Below, piece by piece: positions 1-8,810 of a DNA stretch of 64,000 nt. A model generated the notes under the pieces. It saw only the letters and a program-made list of their open reading frames with translations, was not told where the DNA came from and searched no databases. Each line of letters opens with the position of its first letter. Within the stretch, counting starts at the first letter, position 1. Source of the DNA: a virus; IMG/VR virus record IMGVR_UViG_3300044972_001012, positions 1 to 64,000 of that record. The stretch is one strand, 5' to 3'. Made by a program: the position numbers and the translations under genes.

Positions 1-1
1 G

Positions 2-493
2 CCTCTTCCAACAGATGTACAATGGCAAGACCTCTATGCGAAAGCCCAACAAGCATTAGCCGCAGGAAGTCTTACAATGGATCAATATGCCTACTTGCAA
101 ATCATAGACAATATGAAGCAAGCTTGGGGCTACCTTTCTGTGCAGCAGAAAAAGAATGACATCAAGAAGATGCAAGGTCAACAAATGGCTGACCAAGCGA
201 ACACAGAAAGGCAGATGATGTCTAACCAACAAGCGCAACAAGGGAAGGAAAAATTAGAGCAATTGAAAATATTTGGCAATGTAATTCAGGAGTATGCGAA
301 GGCTGCCTTTGCAAATCCTATGAATAGTGCCAATCCTGAAGTAATTTTGCAAAGAATACAATTAGAAATAGATAAAATGTATGGAAACACAGGAGGTACA
401 AGCGGAGGTGCAGAACCAGCAGGAGTCCCTGGCTTACCAGCCGGAGAACCAACAGGAGACCCCGCAATTAGCGGAGAACCCGTTCAAGGTTAG
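2..493 (+). CDS. Truncated virion-region protein, 5' end outside window
   Basis: The frame is open from the first bases of the window, so the gene begins upstream and an internal ATG at 77 is probably not its start. The visible 163 codons give a Gln/Lys-rich helical segment followed by a flexible Gly/Pro/Glu tail (GGTSGG, PAGVPGLPAGEPTGDP). It lies directly before the scaffold-like and capsid genes, where portal or head-assembly genes are normally found, so a head-assembly role is inferred from position. The last 113 nt are also coding in another frame for the next gene. I do not recognise a family. Confidence 0.7.
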   Translation, partial: PLPTDVQWQDLYAKAQQALAAGSLTMDQYAYLQIIDNMKQAWGYLSVQQKKNDIKKMQGQQMADQANTERQMMSNQQAQQGKEKLEQLKIFGNVIQEYAKAAFANPMNSANPEVILQRIQLEIDKMYGNTGGTSGGAEPAGVPGLPAGEPTGDPAISGEPVQG

Positions 494-1436
494 GTCTATT
501 AGTATTCCCGATTACGACAATCCTCCACAAGAGGGTGAGCCGCAGGAGGAATATGTAGAACCCGTAGCCCAAGAGGATGCCCCTCAAGTAGATGATATAG
601 AATCACTGAGGGCAAAGTTGGCTGAAATGGAGCAGAAGCTACAAGCTAGTTCTTCACAACAGCCTACAATTCAATATCGTTTACCTGATGAGGTGAATGA
701 GATATTGGACAACCCTGCTATTTTGCAGATGTTGAATGAGAACTTTGAGAGCAAGACAGTTCTTGACCTCATCAAAGAAGCCGTCAAGGAGGCTAACCCT
801 TGGGCGAAGACAGACCGCCACATTGAATCACACTTGAGAAGGCAATATCCCGATATTGACTTTGATATACCTGAAAATCTTGGACTCGCCGAAGAGGACT
901 ACGATGCAATTGCTTGGCAAGCCGAAGGCATTCGCCAAAATCTCATCGCTCAACAGCAGGAGGTTAGAGGGAAACTTGAAGCCGCTAGGAATCCCCAAAC
1001 GGCTGATTTTGACATTGACGGATACCAACAACAGTATGAGTCAATCGTTGAAGGCAGCTTAAAGGATTTTAAGCCTATGGAAATGTCCCTGAATATTCCG
1101 GGGTACAATCTTCCACAGGTGGATGCTAGCAAGATTCGGGATATTGTTTACAGTGATGCTGTGCCGTTGTCGCTTGACACAAATGGCAATGTGTGGCCGA
1201 ATGTTAAGGCTGCCACTGCTATGGCCGAATTAGAGATGCTGAAGAGTCAGATTCCAGCGATGTTGGAAGCAGCTCGTAGAGCAGCCCCTAAGGAGGCAGT
1301 AGAAGCGATGAATCGTACGCTGAACAATCAAGTGCCGCAAAATAATGTCGCTCCCATAGACCCGAAACAAGTGATGGCTGCTAAAGGCCCATCAGTTGGA
1401 GGTTTAAGGATAGTAGGCGTTCAAAGTAATTTTTAA
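381..1436 (+). CDS. Putative capsid scaffolding/head assembly protein
   Basis: This 351-residue protein is encoded immediately upstream of the capsid gene. Residues 1-75 are very rich in Gln, Glu and Pro; residues 75-95 form a short coiled-coil-like stretch (SLRAKLAEMEQKLQ); the rest is mostly helical and acidic. Size, acidity, coiled coil and position fit a phage scaffolding protein. The start is uncertain: ATG 381 lies 113 nt inside the preceding gene, and a GTG at 408 is an alternative. A +1 ribosomal frameshift joining it to the upstream gene is also possible. No protease motif is evident. Confidence 0.6.
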   Translation: METQEVQAEVQNQQESLAYQPENQQETPQLAENPFKVRSISIPDYDNPPQEGEPQEEYVEPVAQEDAPQVDDIESLRAKLAEMEQKLQASSSQQPTIQYRLPDEVNEILDNPAILQMLNENFESKTVLDLIKEAVKEANPWAKTDRHIESHLRRQYPDIDFDIPENLGLAEEDYDAIAWQAEGIRQNLIAQQQEVRGKLEAARNPQTADFDIDGYQQQYESIVEGSLKDFKPMEMSLNIPGYNLPQVDASKIRDIVYSDAVPLSLDTNGNVWPNVKAATAMAELEMLKSQIPAMLEAARRAAPKEAVEAMNRTLNNQVPQNNVAPIDPKQVMAAKGPSVGGLRIVGVQSNF

Positions 1437-1456
1437 TCTTTTAAACTCGCAAAAAA

Positions 1457-2923
1457 ATGGCTTTACCTAATCAAACCTCTTTTGGAGGATTTAGTGGCGC
1501 ATCAGCCACTAGCCCCGGAGGAAATGTTGCAGACGCAGCTACTCTATCCGGACTTGCCGACAGCACCTCATTCGTGAGGGATTTTTGGCCTACACTTCTT
1601 GATCGCTATCCTGATCGTCAACTTATTGAGAACGGCCTTATGGCTCACCTCGTTGACAATAGGGCTTTTGTAGGAGTTCAGTCTAACACTACACAAGTGT
1701 TTCACGCAGAACAGGATTCAGTATTGAACACCTTGACAGTTGTTTCCTTCACAGGAGGTGCTTCTGCTGGTGCTTCTGCTGTCATCACTGTTAATTCAAT
1801 CTCTTATAACGGAAGTAATTACAACTACGCTTCTGTAGGACAGAACTTTCAGATTGCTCAAGACCCATCTGTTATCTTGAATGTTACTGCTGTTAGTACG
1901 CCTGCAAATGCAGCTACATTTACCATCACAGTAAATCCATCTTCCGATATACAAATTGACACCTTCCTTGCTGCTAGTGATATTCTTCTTCCACAAGATG
2001 CCGTTTCAGACCCTAACGCAGCTTTCGCTGATGGATCTGTTCGTGGCTGGTCTCGTTATGGCGTGAACTTCCAATATATGTCTACACCTTCTGCTAAAGT
2101 TGGTCAGAGTACATATAACCAGTCGTTCATGTTCCAACTTGAAGGTGGACAAACTGTACTTGCTCCTCGTATCTTCGCTGATGCTCTTATGACTGCTATG
2201 CTTCGTAAGTCTGCTGCCATCACTCGTGGTCGTGGAGAAACTTACGGAACTGCTGCTGGCTCTCCTTCTACTACCGTTGGTTTCGTATCTGCTGCTCAGG
2301 CTTTCGGATTGACAGATGACTATGCTGCTGGTGGTGTTCAAATGTCAAACCTTGAGGACATCGGTATCCGTCTTCAGAATCGTGGTGCTGGTACAGAACT
2401 AGACCTTTGGGGTGGATACAACTTCGTTCAAAGCATTCAGCGTAACGCTCTTGCTCCTCTTCAGGGTGGTGCTGTTCAGTACATCTCTGGTGAAATGAAC
2501 GATGGTGCTGGTCGTCCGGGCTTGAAGAGGTCTCTTGGTCACTTCATCCTTGGTAAATTTAAGGTGAACTTGAACGAGGCTTCTGAGTGGGCGCACAAGG
2601 CGATGTATTCTCCTCTCATTAGTGGTGATAATACTTCTCTTACTAGTGGTTATTGGGCTAATGCTTTCGTAATCATCCCGAAAGAAGATGTTGCTGTTCC
2701 TCGTGAACTTACCAACACCTCTTACACTGTAACTGCTCCAATGTTCCGTGTTCTTCAATTGAAGGCTCCGGTAACTACAGGCGGTACTCCAGTGATGAAT
2801 CAAATTGTTAAGCGTGATCCTGCTCACTTTGGTGCGATGAACTATCAAATCATCAACAACGAGTACTTCGCTGCACAGACAATGCTTGCCTCTAAGCTTT
2901 ACTTCGGAGGAACCATCATGTAA
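1457..2923 (+). CDS. Major capsid protein
   Basis: This 488-residue protein begins after an A-run (gcaaaaaaATG) with no Shine-Dalgarno sequence. It is called capsid from its length, its place after a scaffold-like gene, its strong terminator immediately downstream, and its codon use: Ala and Ser codons are dominated by GCT and TCT, as expected for a very highly expressed protein. It has a flexible Ser/Gly-rich N-terminus (about residues 1-35), a beta-rich insertion around 90-165 (repeated VTVNSIS, VTAVSTP, ITVNPSS) and a long mixed core. The HK97 fold is expected for this class but cannot be read from sequence alone. A tail-tube protein is a less likely alternative. Confidence 0.75.
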   Translation: MALPNQTSFGGFSGASATSPGGNVADAATLSGLADSTSFVRDFWPTLLDRYPDRQLIENGLMAHLVDNRAFVGVQSNTTQVFHAEQDSVLNTLTVVSFTGGASAGASAVITVNSISYNGSNYNYASVGQNFQIAQDPSVILNVTAVSTPANAATFTITVNPSSDIQIDTFLAASDILLPQDAVSDPNAAFADGSVRGWSRYGVNFQYMSTPSAKVGQSTYNQSFMFQLEGGQTVLAPRIFADALMTAMLRKSAAITRGRGETYGTAAGSPSTTVGFVSAAQAFGLTDDYAAGGVQMSNLEDIGIRLQNRGAGTELDLWGGYNFVQSIQRNALAPLQGGAVQYISGEMNDGAGRPGLKRSLGHFILGKFKVNLNEASEWAHKAMYSPLISGDNTSLTSGYWANAFVIIPKEDVAVPRELTNTSYTVTAPMFRVLQLKAPVTTGGTPVMNQIVKRDPAHFGAMNYQIINNEYFAAQTMLASKLYFGGTIM

Positions 2924-2936
2924 AAAATGATGTGAC

Positions 2937-2971
2937 AAAAAGGGGCCTTCTGAAAAGTTGGCCCTTTTTTT
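2937..2971 (+). terminator. Intrinsic terminator after capsid gene
   Basis: A hairpin pairs AAAAAGGGGCC with GGCCCTTTTTTT across a loop of about 12 nt. It starts 14 nt after the capsid stop. The stem merges into a seven-T tract, the form of a strong Rho-independent terminator. It separates the capsid transcript from the following gene. Confidence 0.85.
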
Positions 2972-3006
2972 GTTTATTTGCGTTTGTAATTTAAAACAAT
3001 GTATAT

Positions 3007-3975
3007 ATGATAGTATCAACCGAAAGGGGTGGAATCCACGAAATCAACTCTTGGCCTGTAGAAATCGAAGAAAAACTCATTAGCCTTGAACCTGGGGATG
3101 TTATAAAAGTAAGACTTAATCCCAATCTTTGGTTCACCGTGCTTGAGCAAAAAGGAACTAGTCAAGACTACAATCGTCCAACATCAAGCGGGATGGTTAA
3201 GAAAATCGGACAGCATGGCATACCTTCCCCTTGGACAATCCGTTGGGAGAGGCAGCCATATCAAATCGGCTTCCTTGAGGGATACAATGCTCAAGGTACG
3301 CCTTCGTTCTTCCATCCTGTATTCTCTGAAGGAGGGGAGTTGGTGTTTAAGGGTGATCGTGTGGGAGACCGTGAAAGGTTTTTCGTTATGCAACTTCACC
3401 CTCAAATGAGGCAAGACCCTTTGACAGGGCTTACAAGAAAGTCTTGGAAGTTTGAGGTAGTGGATGCTGAGAGAGAAAGTACCGGCATCACTCAGAACTT
3501 TGAGGCGAAACTTGCTATGCTTAACAAGATAAAGGACTTGGATGATTCTTCCTTGAACACTCTTACGAAGGCATCAATGCACGATAGGATTTTCCTAAAT
3601 CGTCCAGACCTCACAGGTAAGATTAAAGCTTCTAGAGCCATTCTTATTAAGATGGTGGAAGAGGGGCGCATCAAAGAAGTGGTGGATATGCTCAAGTCTT
3701 TGGATGAGGTGAACAAGATTGAACTCATTTACGATTCCTTGATTTCAAAGAAACTTCTTGTAACTGAGAAAGAATTGATGAGGTATGACGGAAGGAAAAT
3801 TATTACCTTTGCAGAGGACATCTCCATCCCGAATATGGAAGTGGCGGCTGTGAATATCTATAAGTATTCTGCCCATTCTCCTGAGTTCCAGGAACACGCC
3901 ATTGAGTTTCTTCGTGAGGGATATGAAGCCGCTAAAACAACGACTCACAAAGCCCGCAGGGGAACTAAGGAATAA
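3007..3975 (+). CDS. Hypothetical protein of the head module
   Basis: This 322-residue soluble protein is not recognised. The first 150 residues look beta-rich (GDVIKVRLNP, NLWFTVLEQKG, ERFFVMQLHP). The second half is helical and charged (KIKDLDDSSLNTLTKASM, RAILIKMVEEGRIKEVVDMLKSL). The nearby ATG at 2999 stops after three codons, so ATG 3007 is the start. Its last codon overlaps the ATG of the next gene (TAATGATGG), suggesting coupled translation. Position after the capsid gene suggests a structural or connector protein, which is inference. Confidence 0.65.
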   Translation: MIVSTERGGIHEINSWPVEIEEKLISLEPGDVIKVRLNPNLWFTVLEQKGTSQDYNRPTSSGMVKKIGQHGIPSPWTIRWERQPYQIGFLEGYNAQGTPSFFHPVFSEGGELVFKGDRVGDRERFFVMQLHPQMRQDPLTGLTRKSWKFEVVDAERESTGITQNFEAKLAMLNKIKDLDDSSLNTLTKASMHDRIFLNRPDLTGKIKASRAILIKMVEEGRIKEVVDMLKSLDEVNKIELIYDSLISKKLLVTEKELMRYDGRKIITFAEDISIPNMEVAAVNIYKYSAHSPEFQEHAIEFLREGYEAAKTTTHKARRGTKE

Positions 3976-4178
3976 TGATGGACACACTTGAAACTCTGAA
4001 CCAAAAGTACTTAACCTCCCTCGGATTCGACATTCAGGGAGGATGTACTACAGCTTCTCAACAGACGCAAATATTGCTTGCGTTTATCCAAGAGGTTGTA
4101 TATAGACAGAGTGCAGCTGTGAACGATCAGGTGACGGCAAATCAATTGCTGACATTCACCTATCAAAACTATCAATAA
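3975..4178 (+). CDS. Small hypothetical protein
   Basis: A 67-residue protein whose start overlaps the stop of the upstream gene. It is helical, polar and Gln/Thr-rich (TTASQQTQILLAFIQEVVYRQ), with no Cys pair beyond a single Cys and no membrane segment. A terminator follows within 30 nt, so it ends the short transcript that starts after the capsid gene. Function unknown. Confidence 0.6.
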   Translation: MMDTLETLNQKYLTSLGFDIQGGCTTASQQTQILLAFIQEVVYRQSAAVNDQVTANQLLTFTYQNYQ

Positions 4179-4207
4179 GAATGTTTCATTTTGCTTAATG
4201 AGAATGA

Positions 4208-4234
4208 GGGGGACAATGTTCCCCTTTTTCTTTT
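4208..4234 (+). terminator. Intrinsic terminator
   Basis: GGGGAC pairs with GTTCCCC (one bulge) around a very short loop, followed by TTTTTCTTTTATTTTT. It begins about 30 nt after the stop at 4178. It also argues that the in-frame ATG at 4198 is not the start of the following gene. Confidence 0.7.
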
Positions 4235-4275
4235 ATTTTTACCTCGTGAAAAATAGACTTGGTGTTCACATAGGC

Positions 4276-4701
4276 ATGGAATATATGATGCCTTTGACAA
4301 GGGAGCAACTAATTTGTATGCTCAGGAGTAGCTTGCTTTGGCAGGAATATAATGGCCCTATGGTGATATTTGTTGATGAGCCTTTTTACGAGTTCTTGTA
4401 TGAGAACAATTTGGAGGAACTTTATCAAGATATTATTGCCATAGATCCTTTGCTCACAAACTACGAGGAGGTAGTAAATAGAATCAAAAGCAATGTCCCA
4501 ATAGATGGGGTGGACATTATCAGTATCTATGACATTGCCATAGAGGGAGGGGATGGCAAAACTTTCTCAATAAGAGAGGAAATGGAGCAAAAAGATTTTG
4601 TAGATTTGCAATTAGAACTTTTACCTAACGAATACAAGAAGTTATGCCTCAATACTCAGCCCCCGGCATTATATTCGCAAGAGCCACGGTACAAAACCTA
4701 A
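4276..4701 (+). CDS. Hypothetical acidic protein
   Basis: The frame is open from 4198, but the 26 residues before ATG 4276 are encoded by a terminator hairpin and T-tract (giving MFPFFFYFYL), so translation more likely starts at 4276 or 4285. The resulting protein is about 141 residues, acidic and helical (EQLICMLRSSLLWQEY, LYENNLEELYQDIIAIDP). Its final 58 nt overlap the start of the next gene in another frame. No family recognised; a tail or adaptor role is inferred only from position. Confidence 0.6.
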   Translation: MEYMMPLTREQLICMLRSSLLWQEYNGPMVIFVDEPFYEFLYENNLEELYQDIIAIDPLLTNYEEVVNRIKSNVPIDGVDIISIYDIAIEGGDGKTFSIREEMEQKDFVDLQLELLPNEYKKLCLNTQPPALYSQEPRYKT

Positions 4702-5750
4702 TAGTGGCTCAATCCGCATCTGGAGGTGTTGATACAGATATTACGGATAGAATCAACCCCGTTTCTTTAGCAACTGGTTTTATTACGGCTATTCCAAACA
4801 ATATAGCAGGACTTTTTGATTCACTATCGGATGGCGATACTGTAGTGGTTGGAGATGGAACTCTTTTTGAGACTACTGTTGATGTTGGCGATAAGTTGTA
4901 TTATGATGATGCGGGTGATTATGTCCTTATTGGAACTGTCGCTTCCATTGAAAGTGATGAAAGCCTCACTCTAACAGAGGCAGCAGCAGCTATTCCAACA
5001 ATTGGAGATACACTAGCCGTAAATACAAATATCATCTCAGGTACTGAAACCTCATTCACTACAGACTTTGCCGCAGGAGATTATTTATTTTGGTTTGATG
5101 CAGGAGGAAATCCTTCTTTATTGGGCAGAGTTTCTATAACACCAACAAGTTCAGCCCAAATAACACTTGTGAATAAATGGACTACAGCTATCACAAATAA
5201 ATATTGCGGAGGGATTAAATTGGTGTTAAACGGATCGGAGTCTTTTCTCATTCGTATTCCCGCCATTCCAAATGGAGCAATTGTAAGTGGTTATCCAACG
5301 AGGGTGTTTCTCCCAAATTGGGATTCATTTAGATTAACGCCTGGAGAGTTCACGAGTTACAACAATACGAGTGTTTCAAGCATTGCGACATATAGCTTGG
5401 TTGGAAGCCCATCAGAGGTGGGGCCTGTATCTGAAGTTCCTTATTCCATCACTCCAACAAATGTTTTTAACACTACCCCTAGACCTACAACGGCCAATCC
5501 TCAAAACAGGGTATTGTTTCCTCCATTGTCAACTTTGAATAATGCTGCTTTCCCTAATTTTGTTTTTGCTTTATTTAATCCATACGGCAGAAACCAAGGG
5601 GAGAATATGGCTCAAAACACAATGTTTAAGTTTTTGTGTGCGGGGACATTGCAAGGATTTCTTGCGTCCGCAAACACGACAGCAGATACAATGTTAGCTA
5701 ATGGATATAGTGTTGGGCAAGTGGGGCTTGGAGAAATTGAAATAGAGTAG
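4644..5750 (+). CDS. Tail/fibre-associated protein with repeated beta modules
   Basis: A 368-residue protein starting MPQYSAPGII. Its start is supported by the similar N-terminus of the next gene, which also has an AQS motif about 22 residues in. It has two copies of a module of the form GDGTxF...VGDKLYY.D..G.Y.LIG.V.SI.SD.SLTL, roughly residues 65-115 and 130-180. The same module occurs in the two following genes. The C-terminal half (NVFNTTPRPTT, MFKFLCAGTLQGF) is also shared with the next gene, so the two are paralogues. Similar GTGTxFxTxxxVGD modules are known in phage tail and baseplate proteins. Exact role unknown. Confidence 0.65.
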   Translation: MPQYSAPGIIFARATVQNLIVAQSASGGVDTDITDRINPVSLATGFITAIPNNIAGLFDSLSDGDTVVVGDGTLFETTVDVGDKLYYDDAGDYVLIGTVASIESDESLTLTEAAAAIPTIGDTLAVNTNIISGTETSFTTDFAAGDYLFWFDAGGNPSLLGRVSITPTSSAQITLVNKWTTAITNKYCGGIKLVLNGSESFLIRIPAIPNGAIVSGYPTRVFLPNWDSFRLTPGEFTSYNNTSVSSIATYSLVGSPSEVGPVSEVPYSITPTNVFNTTPRPTTANPQNRVLFPPLSTLNNAAFPNFVFALFNPYGRNQGENMAQNTMFKFLCAGTLQGFLASANTTADTMLANGYSVGQVGLGEIEIE

Positions 5751-5785
5751 AAGACAATTAATCACAAAGATAAATTCATCACAAA

Positions 5786-6613
5786 ATGCCATACATCACT
5801 CCGACAGACATAAAGTATTATCGTGTTAACGCAAACAACACGGCAATCGCTCAAAGCCCAATAGGCAATAGTGCTGCTCCAACAGAAGAAATAGCAGCTC
5901 CTCTTGAATCGCCAGGGACATTTTCAGTTCTTGCTAGTGTTACTGTTACAGGCTCTGCTACAACTTTTATAGACACCTTTGATGTGGGTCAATATTTATA
6001 TTTTATTGACAACACTGGTAACTTTCAACTTGTAGGGCAAATTGCAACAATCCCAACAAACACAAGCCTTACAATTACAGCCACTGCTGTAAACGAGCCT
6101 GAAGCTTCTAGTAAATTAGCAGCAGCTTATGCGCTTATTACAAATAATGAAAGCATATATGTTCGCATCCCAACTCTTAGTGGCGGTACAAATCAATTGA
6201 GTATGCCAAACTTTGGGCTGAATGGATGGAGACTTGGAAGCGGCCTCAATAACACATCGGTTTCTAGACTAGAGCAAATAAGTATTTCTGGCACTCCATT
6301 GAGCGAAGTATCTCCTGTTATAAACATACCATTTACATTCATCACAATGAATGTGTTTAATACTTCTGGTCAATCCGGTGGGGTAACCACTTATTTCAGA
6401 ACAAGCGACGATTTCCCTGTTTTTGTTTGGATTAGAGTAACGCCAAGTATTGGGGCAAGTTCAACGCTTTCAAGCCAAACTCTATATAGATTCAACACAA
6501 ACGAGAGTCAGCCGAATATTACTGTAGGGTTGAGTGTTTTACAAACAACACTATCTGCTGCTGGATACAATGTAGATACTAATCCTACTGGAGGTCAACA
6601 ACCAACACAATAA
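5786..6613 (+). CDS. Tail/fibre-associated protein, paralogue of the preceding gene
   Basis: A 275-residue protein starting MPYITPTDIKYYRVN. It has one copy of the beta module (VTGSATTFIDTFDVGQYLYF, then GNFQLVGQIATIPTNTSLTI) at about residues 45-95. The C-terminal region matches the preceding gene in outline (PFTFITMNVFNTSG, TLYRFN, LSAAGYNV). It is transcribed with its neighbours with no terminator between them. Probably a virion appendage protein produced by gene duplication. Confidence 0.65.
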   Translation: MPYITPTDIKYYRVNANNTAIAQSPIGNSAAPTEEIAAPLESPGTFSVLASVTVTGSATTFIDTFDVGQYLYFIDNTGNFQLVGQIATIPTNTSLTITATAVNEPEASSKLAAAYALITNNESIYVRIPTLSGGTNQLSMPNFGLNGWRLGSGLNNTSVSRLEQISISGTPLSEVSPVINIPFTFITMNVFNTSGQSGGVTTYFRTSDDFPVFVWIRVTPSIGASSTLSSQTLYRFNTNESQPNITVGLSVLQTTLSAAGYNVDTNPTGGQQPTQ

Positions 6614-6619
6614 AAGTGT

Positions 6620-8806
6620 ATGCCTACAGCAAGCATAGTTTTCCGCACGGCAGGGTACTCAACAAGAGTGGTTTCCACCATTAATGGTAACCCTTTTGTC
6701 GTAACATCAAGATTAGCTGCATCGTATTTTGCTACGGTGGCTAATTCTGGGTATGCTATAACAAGCGGAAGTGCTGCTGCTTTTTTTTCAACTATCAGTG
6801 GGGCTTCGTTCTTATCAACAAGCAAAATTGATACGGCATTTTTTGAGACAGCCAATCCCAATATCCCAAGGGAGTTAAAGTTAAAAATTGGGCCATTAAC
6901 AATAAACTCCGACTACACATTTGTAGATGTTCCTGATGATACGGGGGAGTATAATGCAATCACCAATACTGGAGGTTACAACATTATCCCTGGCCCATAT
7001 AATCCTTACAGACCATACAGAACTAATGTCCATCTATGGACTGTCTACAGGGTGTGGAATGTATATGGTAGCGATACTCAGAGTCCTTCTGACCAAAATG
7101 AGCAGGACGATGATCCATACACCTATCAACTCACCTTCCCCACCACCACAAATGCTGATGGTACTACGGATATCATAAGAGGGATTTATGAGGTGATATT
7201 GATTGCAGCTCCGTTCTTTAATGAGAGTGCCTCTGGGGGAAAGTATGAAGATGATAGCGCAGGCACATATCACATTGTAGATGGATCTGCTGATTCCGTT
7301 TTTACTGATTTGGAAGAGGGAGACTATCTTTATTTTGTATCGGCTTCAACAGGGGAGCTTTTAGAAATAAATCAAGTTGACAAGGTATTTAGCGATACAA
7401 AACTAAACCTTGAAGGAGGGCCTTTAAATTCAGCTAATCCAGACGAAAAGTTATACGGAAGTGCTACGGCTATTTCGGGAATGGAAACTGCTGGAGGAGT
7501 GGTGGAAAGTTATGAAAGTCTGCCCTACTACACTGTTACCTGTGATTTAACTGATTTTAGCGTAGGCTTTGATTATAGCAACTACCTGTACTATCTTGAT
7601 GCTGTCACAGGAGACTATAGAAGGCTTGGGCAGATTTTAGAAGCTCCAACGGCAGAAACTATAAACATCTACAATAGGTCTGAAAACACCCCGACTGGGT
7701 ATGAAATACTATGTGCTGCTGATATTAACCTAGATGATGTAGTTAAAAATTCCAATGGAACATTTGACACTATCGCTGGGCTTACAATAACCGGAACAGG
7801 TACTTCGTTCACCACTTTTGAGGTGGGGCAAACTTTATACTATCAGCTTTTCCTCGGAGAGTTGATGGAGATAGGGGTTATTGATGGTATTATAAGCGAC
7901 ACCGAACTCACCATTTCTGCTACTGCTATAAACATCCCGACATTGGGGGATAGGCTGTTTGCTTCTACAACTCCGGGGATTGTTATAAACCCTTCTAACG
8001 GAGTTTATCTTAGCATCTCTGCGGAAGAAACTTGCTACTTGCTTACTGGGGATGGGTCTTTGTTTCAAACAAACTTTGCTGTTGACGATTACATATACAT
8101 TGTCAACCCATCTGGAGAGTATAACCTTTTAGGTCAGGCAGGAGGATTCCCTATAGAGAGTATAATTGTATTCTACACACCTAATTCGATTGAAGTTAGT
8201 CCTGGTGATTGGGTGTGGGCAAATGTTGCTCCTATATCTTTAATTGACCTTGTTGGCACTTTTGTTGAATATACTACAGGAGCATACTTTAGTGTTGAAG
8301 GAGATGGAACAACATTCCTTTCTGCCTTTGAGCCGGAGCAGTACCTGTTCTATCTTGATGCCATCACAGGAAATTATTTCCCAATGGGGGAAATCTTCCA
8401 AGTGTATGATGACACTCATGTATGGCTTTACGAAGCTCCTACAGGTAGTTTTACAACAGATGACTTCCTATATTCATCTTGGTCTTTAAACACCGATACT
8501 GCGGACTACAGCACTTATAGGGGCGCAATAAATCTCTATGAGATAGCCGAGCAGTTTCCGGGATGGTATTTAGACTCTGTGGGAATTCTTGTGGATGATG
8601 ATCTTATAAATTGCATCATAAGAATGCGCTATGAGTTTTTACAACAAGTAATGTGTGGTAAATGCCCAGATGAATATCTTGAGACTTATGGCATCTATGT
8701 TTCTATGATGAATGCTATAGACATTCAAGAATGGGCATCAGCAGTAACTCTTTACAACAAACTAAAAGAAATGTGTGCTACTATAGATTGTAGCTGCGGG
8801 TGTTAA
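6620..8806 (+). CDS. Multi-repeat tail/fibre protein
   Basis: This 728-residue protein is built mainly from five degenerate copies of the module seen in the two upstream genes, at about residues 222-285, 305-370, 385-445, 470-530 and 550-610. Diagnostic pieces are VFTDLEEGDYLYFVSASTGE, SFTTFEVGQTLYYQ, LFQTNFAVDDYIYIVNPSGE and FLSAFEPEQYLFYLDAITGN. The C-terminus is different: helical and Cys-rich (VMCGKCPDEYLETYGIYV, MCATIDCSCGC), which could bind metal or form disulfides. An appendage or adaptor connecting to the long fibre encoded next is inferred. Confidence 0.65.
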   Translation: MPTASIVFRTAGYSTRVVSTINGNPFVVTSRLAASYFATVANSGYAITSGSAAAFFSTISGASFLSTSKIDTAFFETANPNIPRELKLKIGPLTINSDYTFVDVPDDTGEYNAITNTGGYNIIPGPYNPYRPYRTNVHLWTVYRVWNVYGSDTQSPSDQNEQDDDPYTYQLTFPTTTNADGTTDIIRGIYEVILIAAPFFNESASGGKYEDDSAGTYHIVDGSADSVFTDLEEGDYLYFVSASTGELLEINQVDKVFSDTKLNLEGGPLNSANPDEKLYGSATAISGMETAGGVVESYESLPYYTVTCDLTDFSVGFDYSNYLYYLDAVTGDYRRLGQILEAPTAETINIYNRSENTPTGYEILCAADINLDDVVKNSNGTFDTIAGLTITGTGTSFTTFEVGQTLYYQLFLGELMEIGVIDGIISDTELTISATAINIPTLGDRLFASTTPGIVINPSNGVYLSISAEETCYLLTGDGSLFQTNFAVDDYIYIVNPSGEYNLLGQAGGFPIESIIVFYTPNSIEVSPGDWVWANVAPISLIDLVGTFVEYTTGAYFSVEGDGTTFLSAFEPEQYLFYLDAITGNYFPMGEIFQVYDDTHVWLYEAPTGSFTTDDFLYSSWSLNTDTADYSTYRGAINLYEIAEQFPGWYLDSVGILVDDDLINCIIRMRYEFLQQVMCGKCPDEYLETYGIYVSMMNAIDIQEWASAVTLYNKLKEMCATIDCSCGC

Positions 8807-8810
8807 AATT

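Noticed and set aside
2399-3019. 206-codon minus-strand frame over the capsid gene
   Set aside because: Antisense shadow of the strongly coding capsid frame; composition is low-complexity and there is no promoter or leader.
4198-4275. N-terminal extension of the 4276 gene
   Set aside because: Encoded by a terminator hairpin and T-tract, giving an artificial Phe-rich segment.
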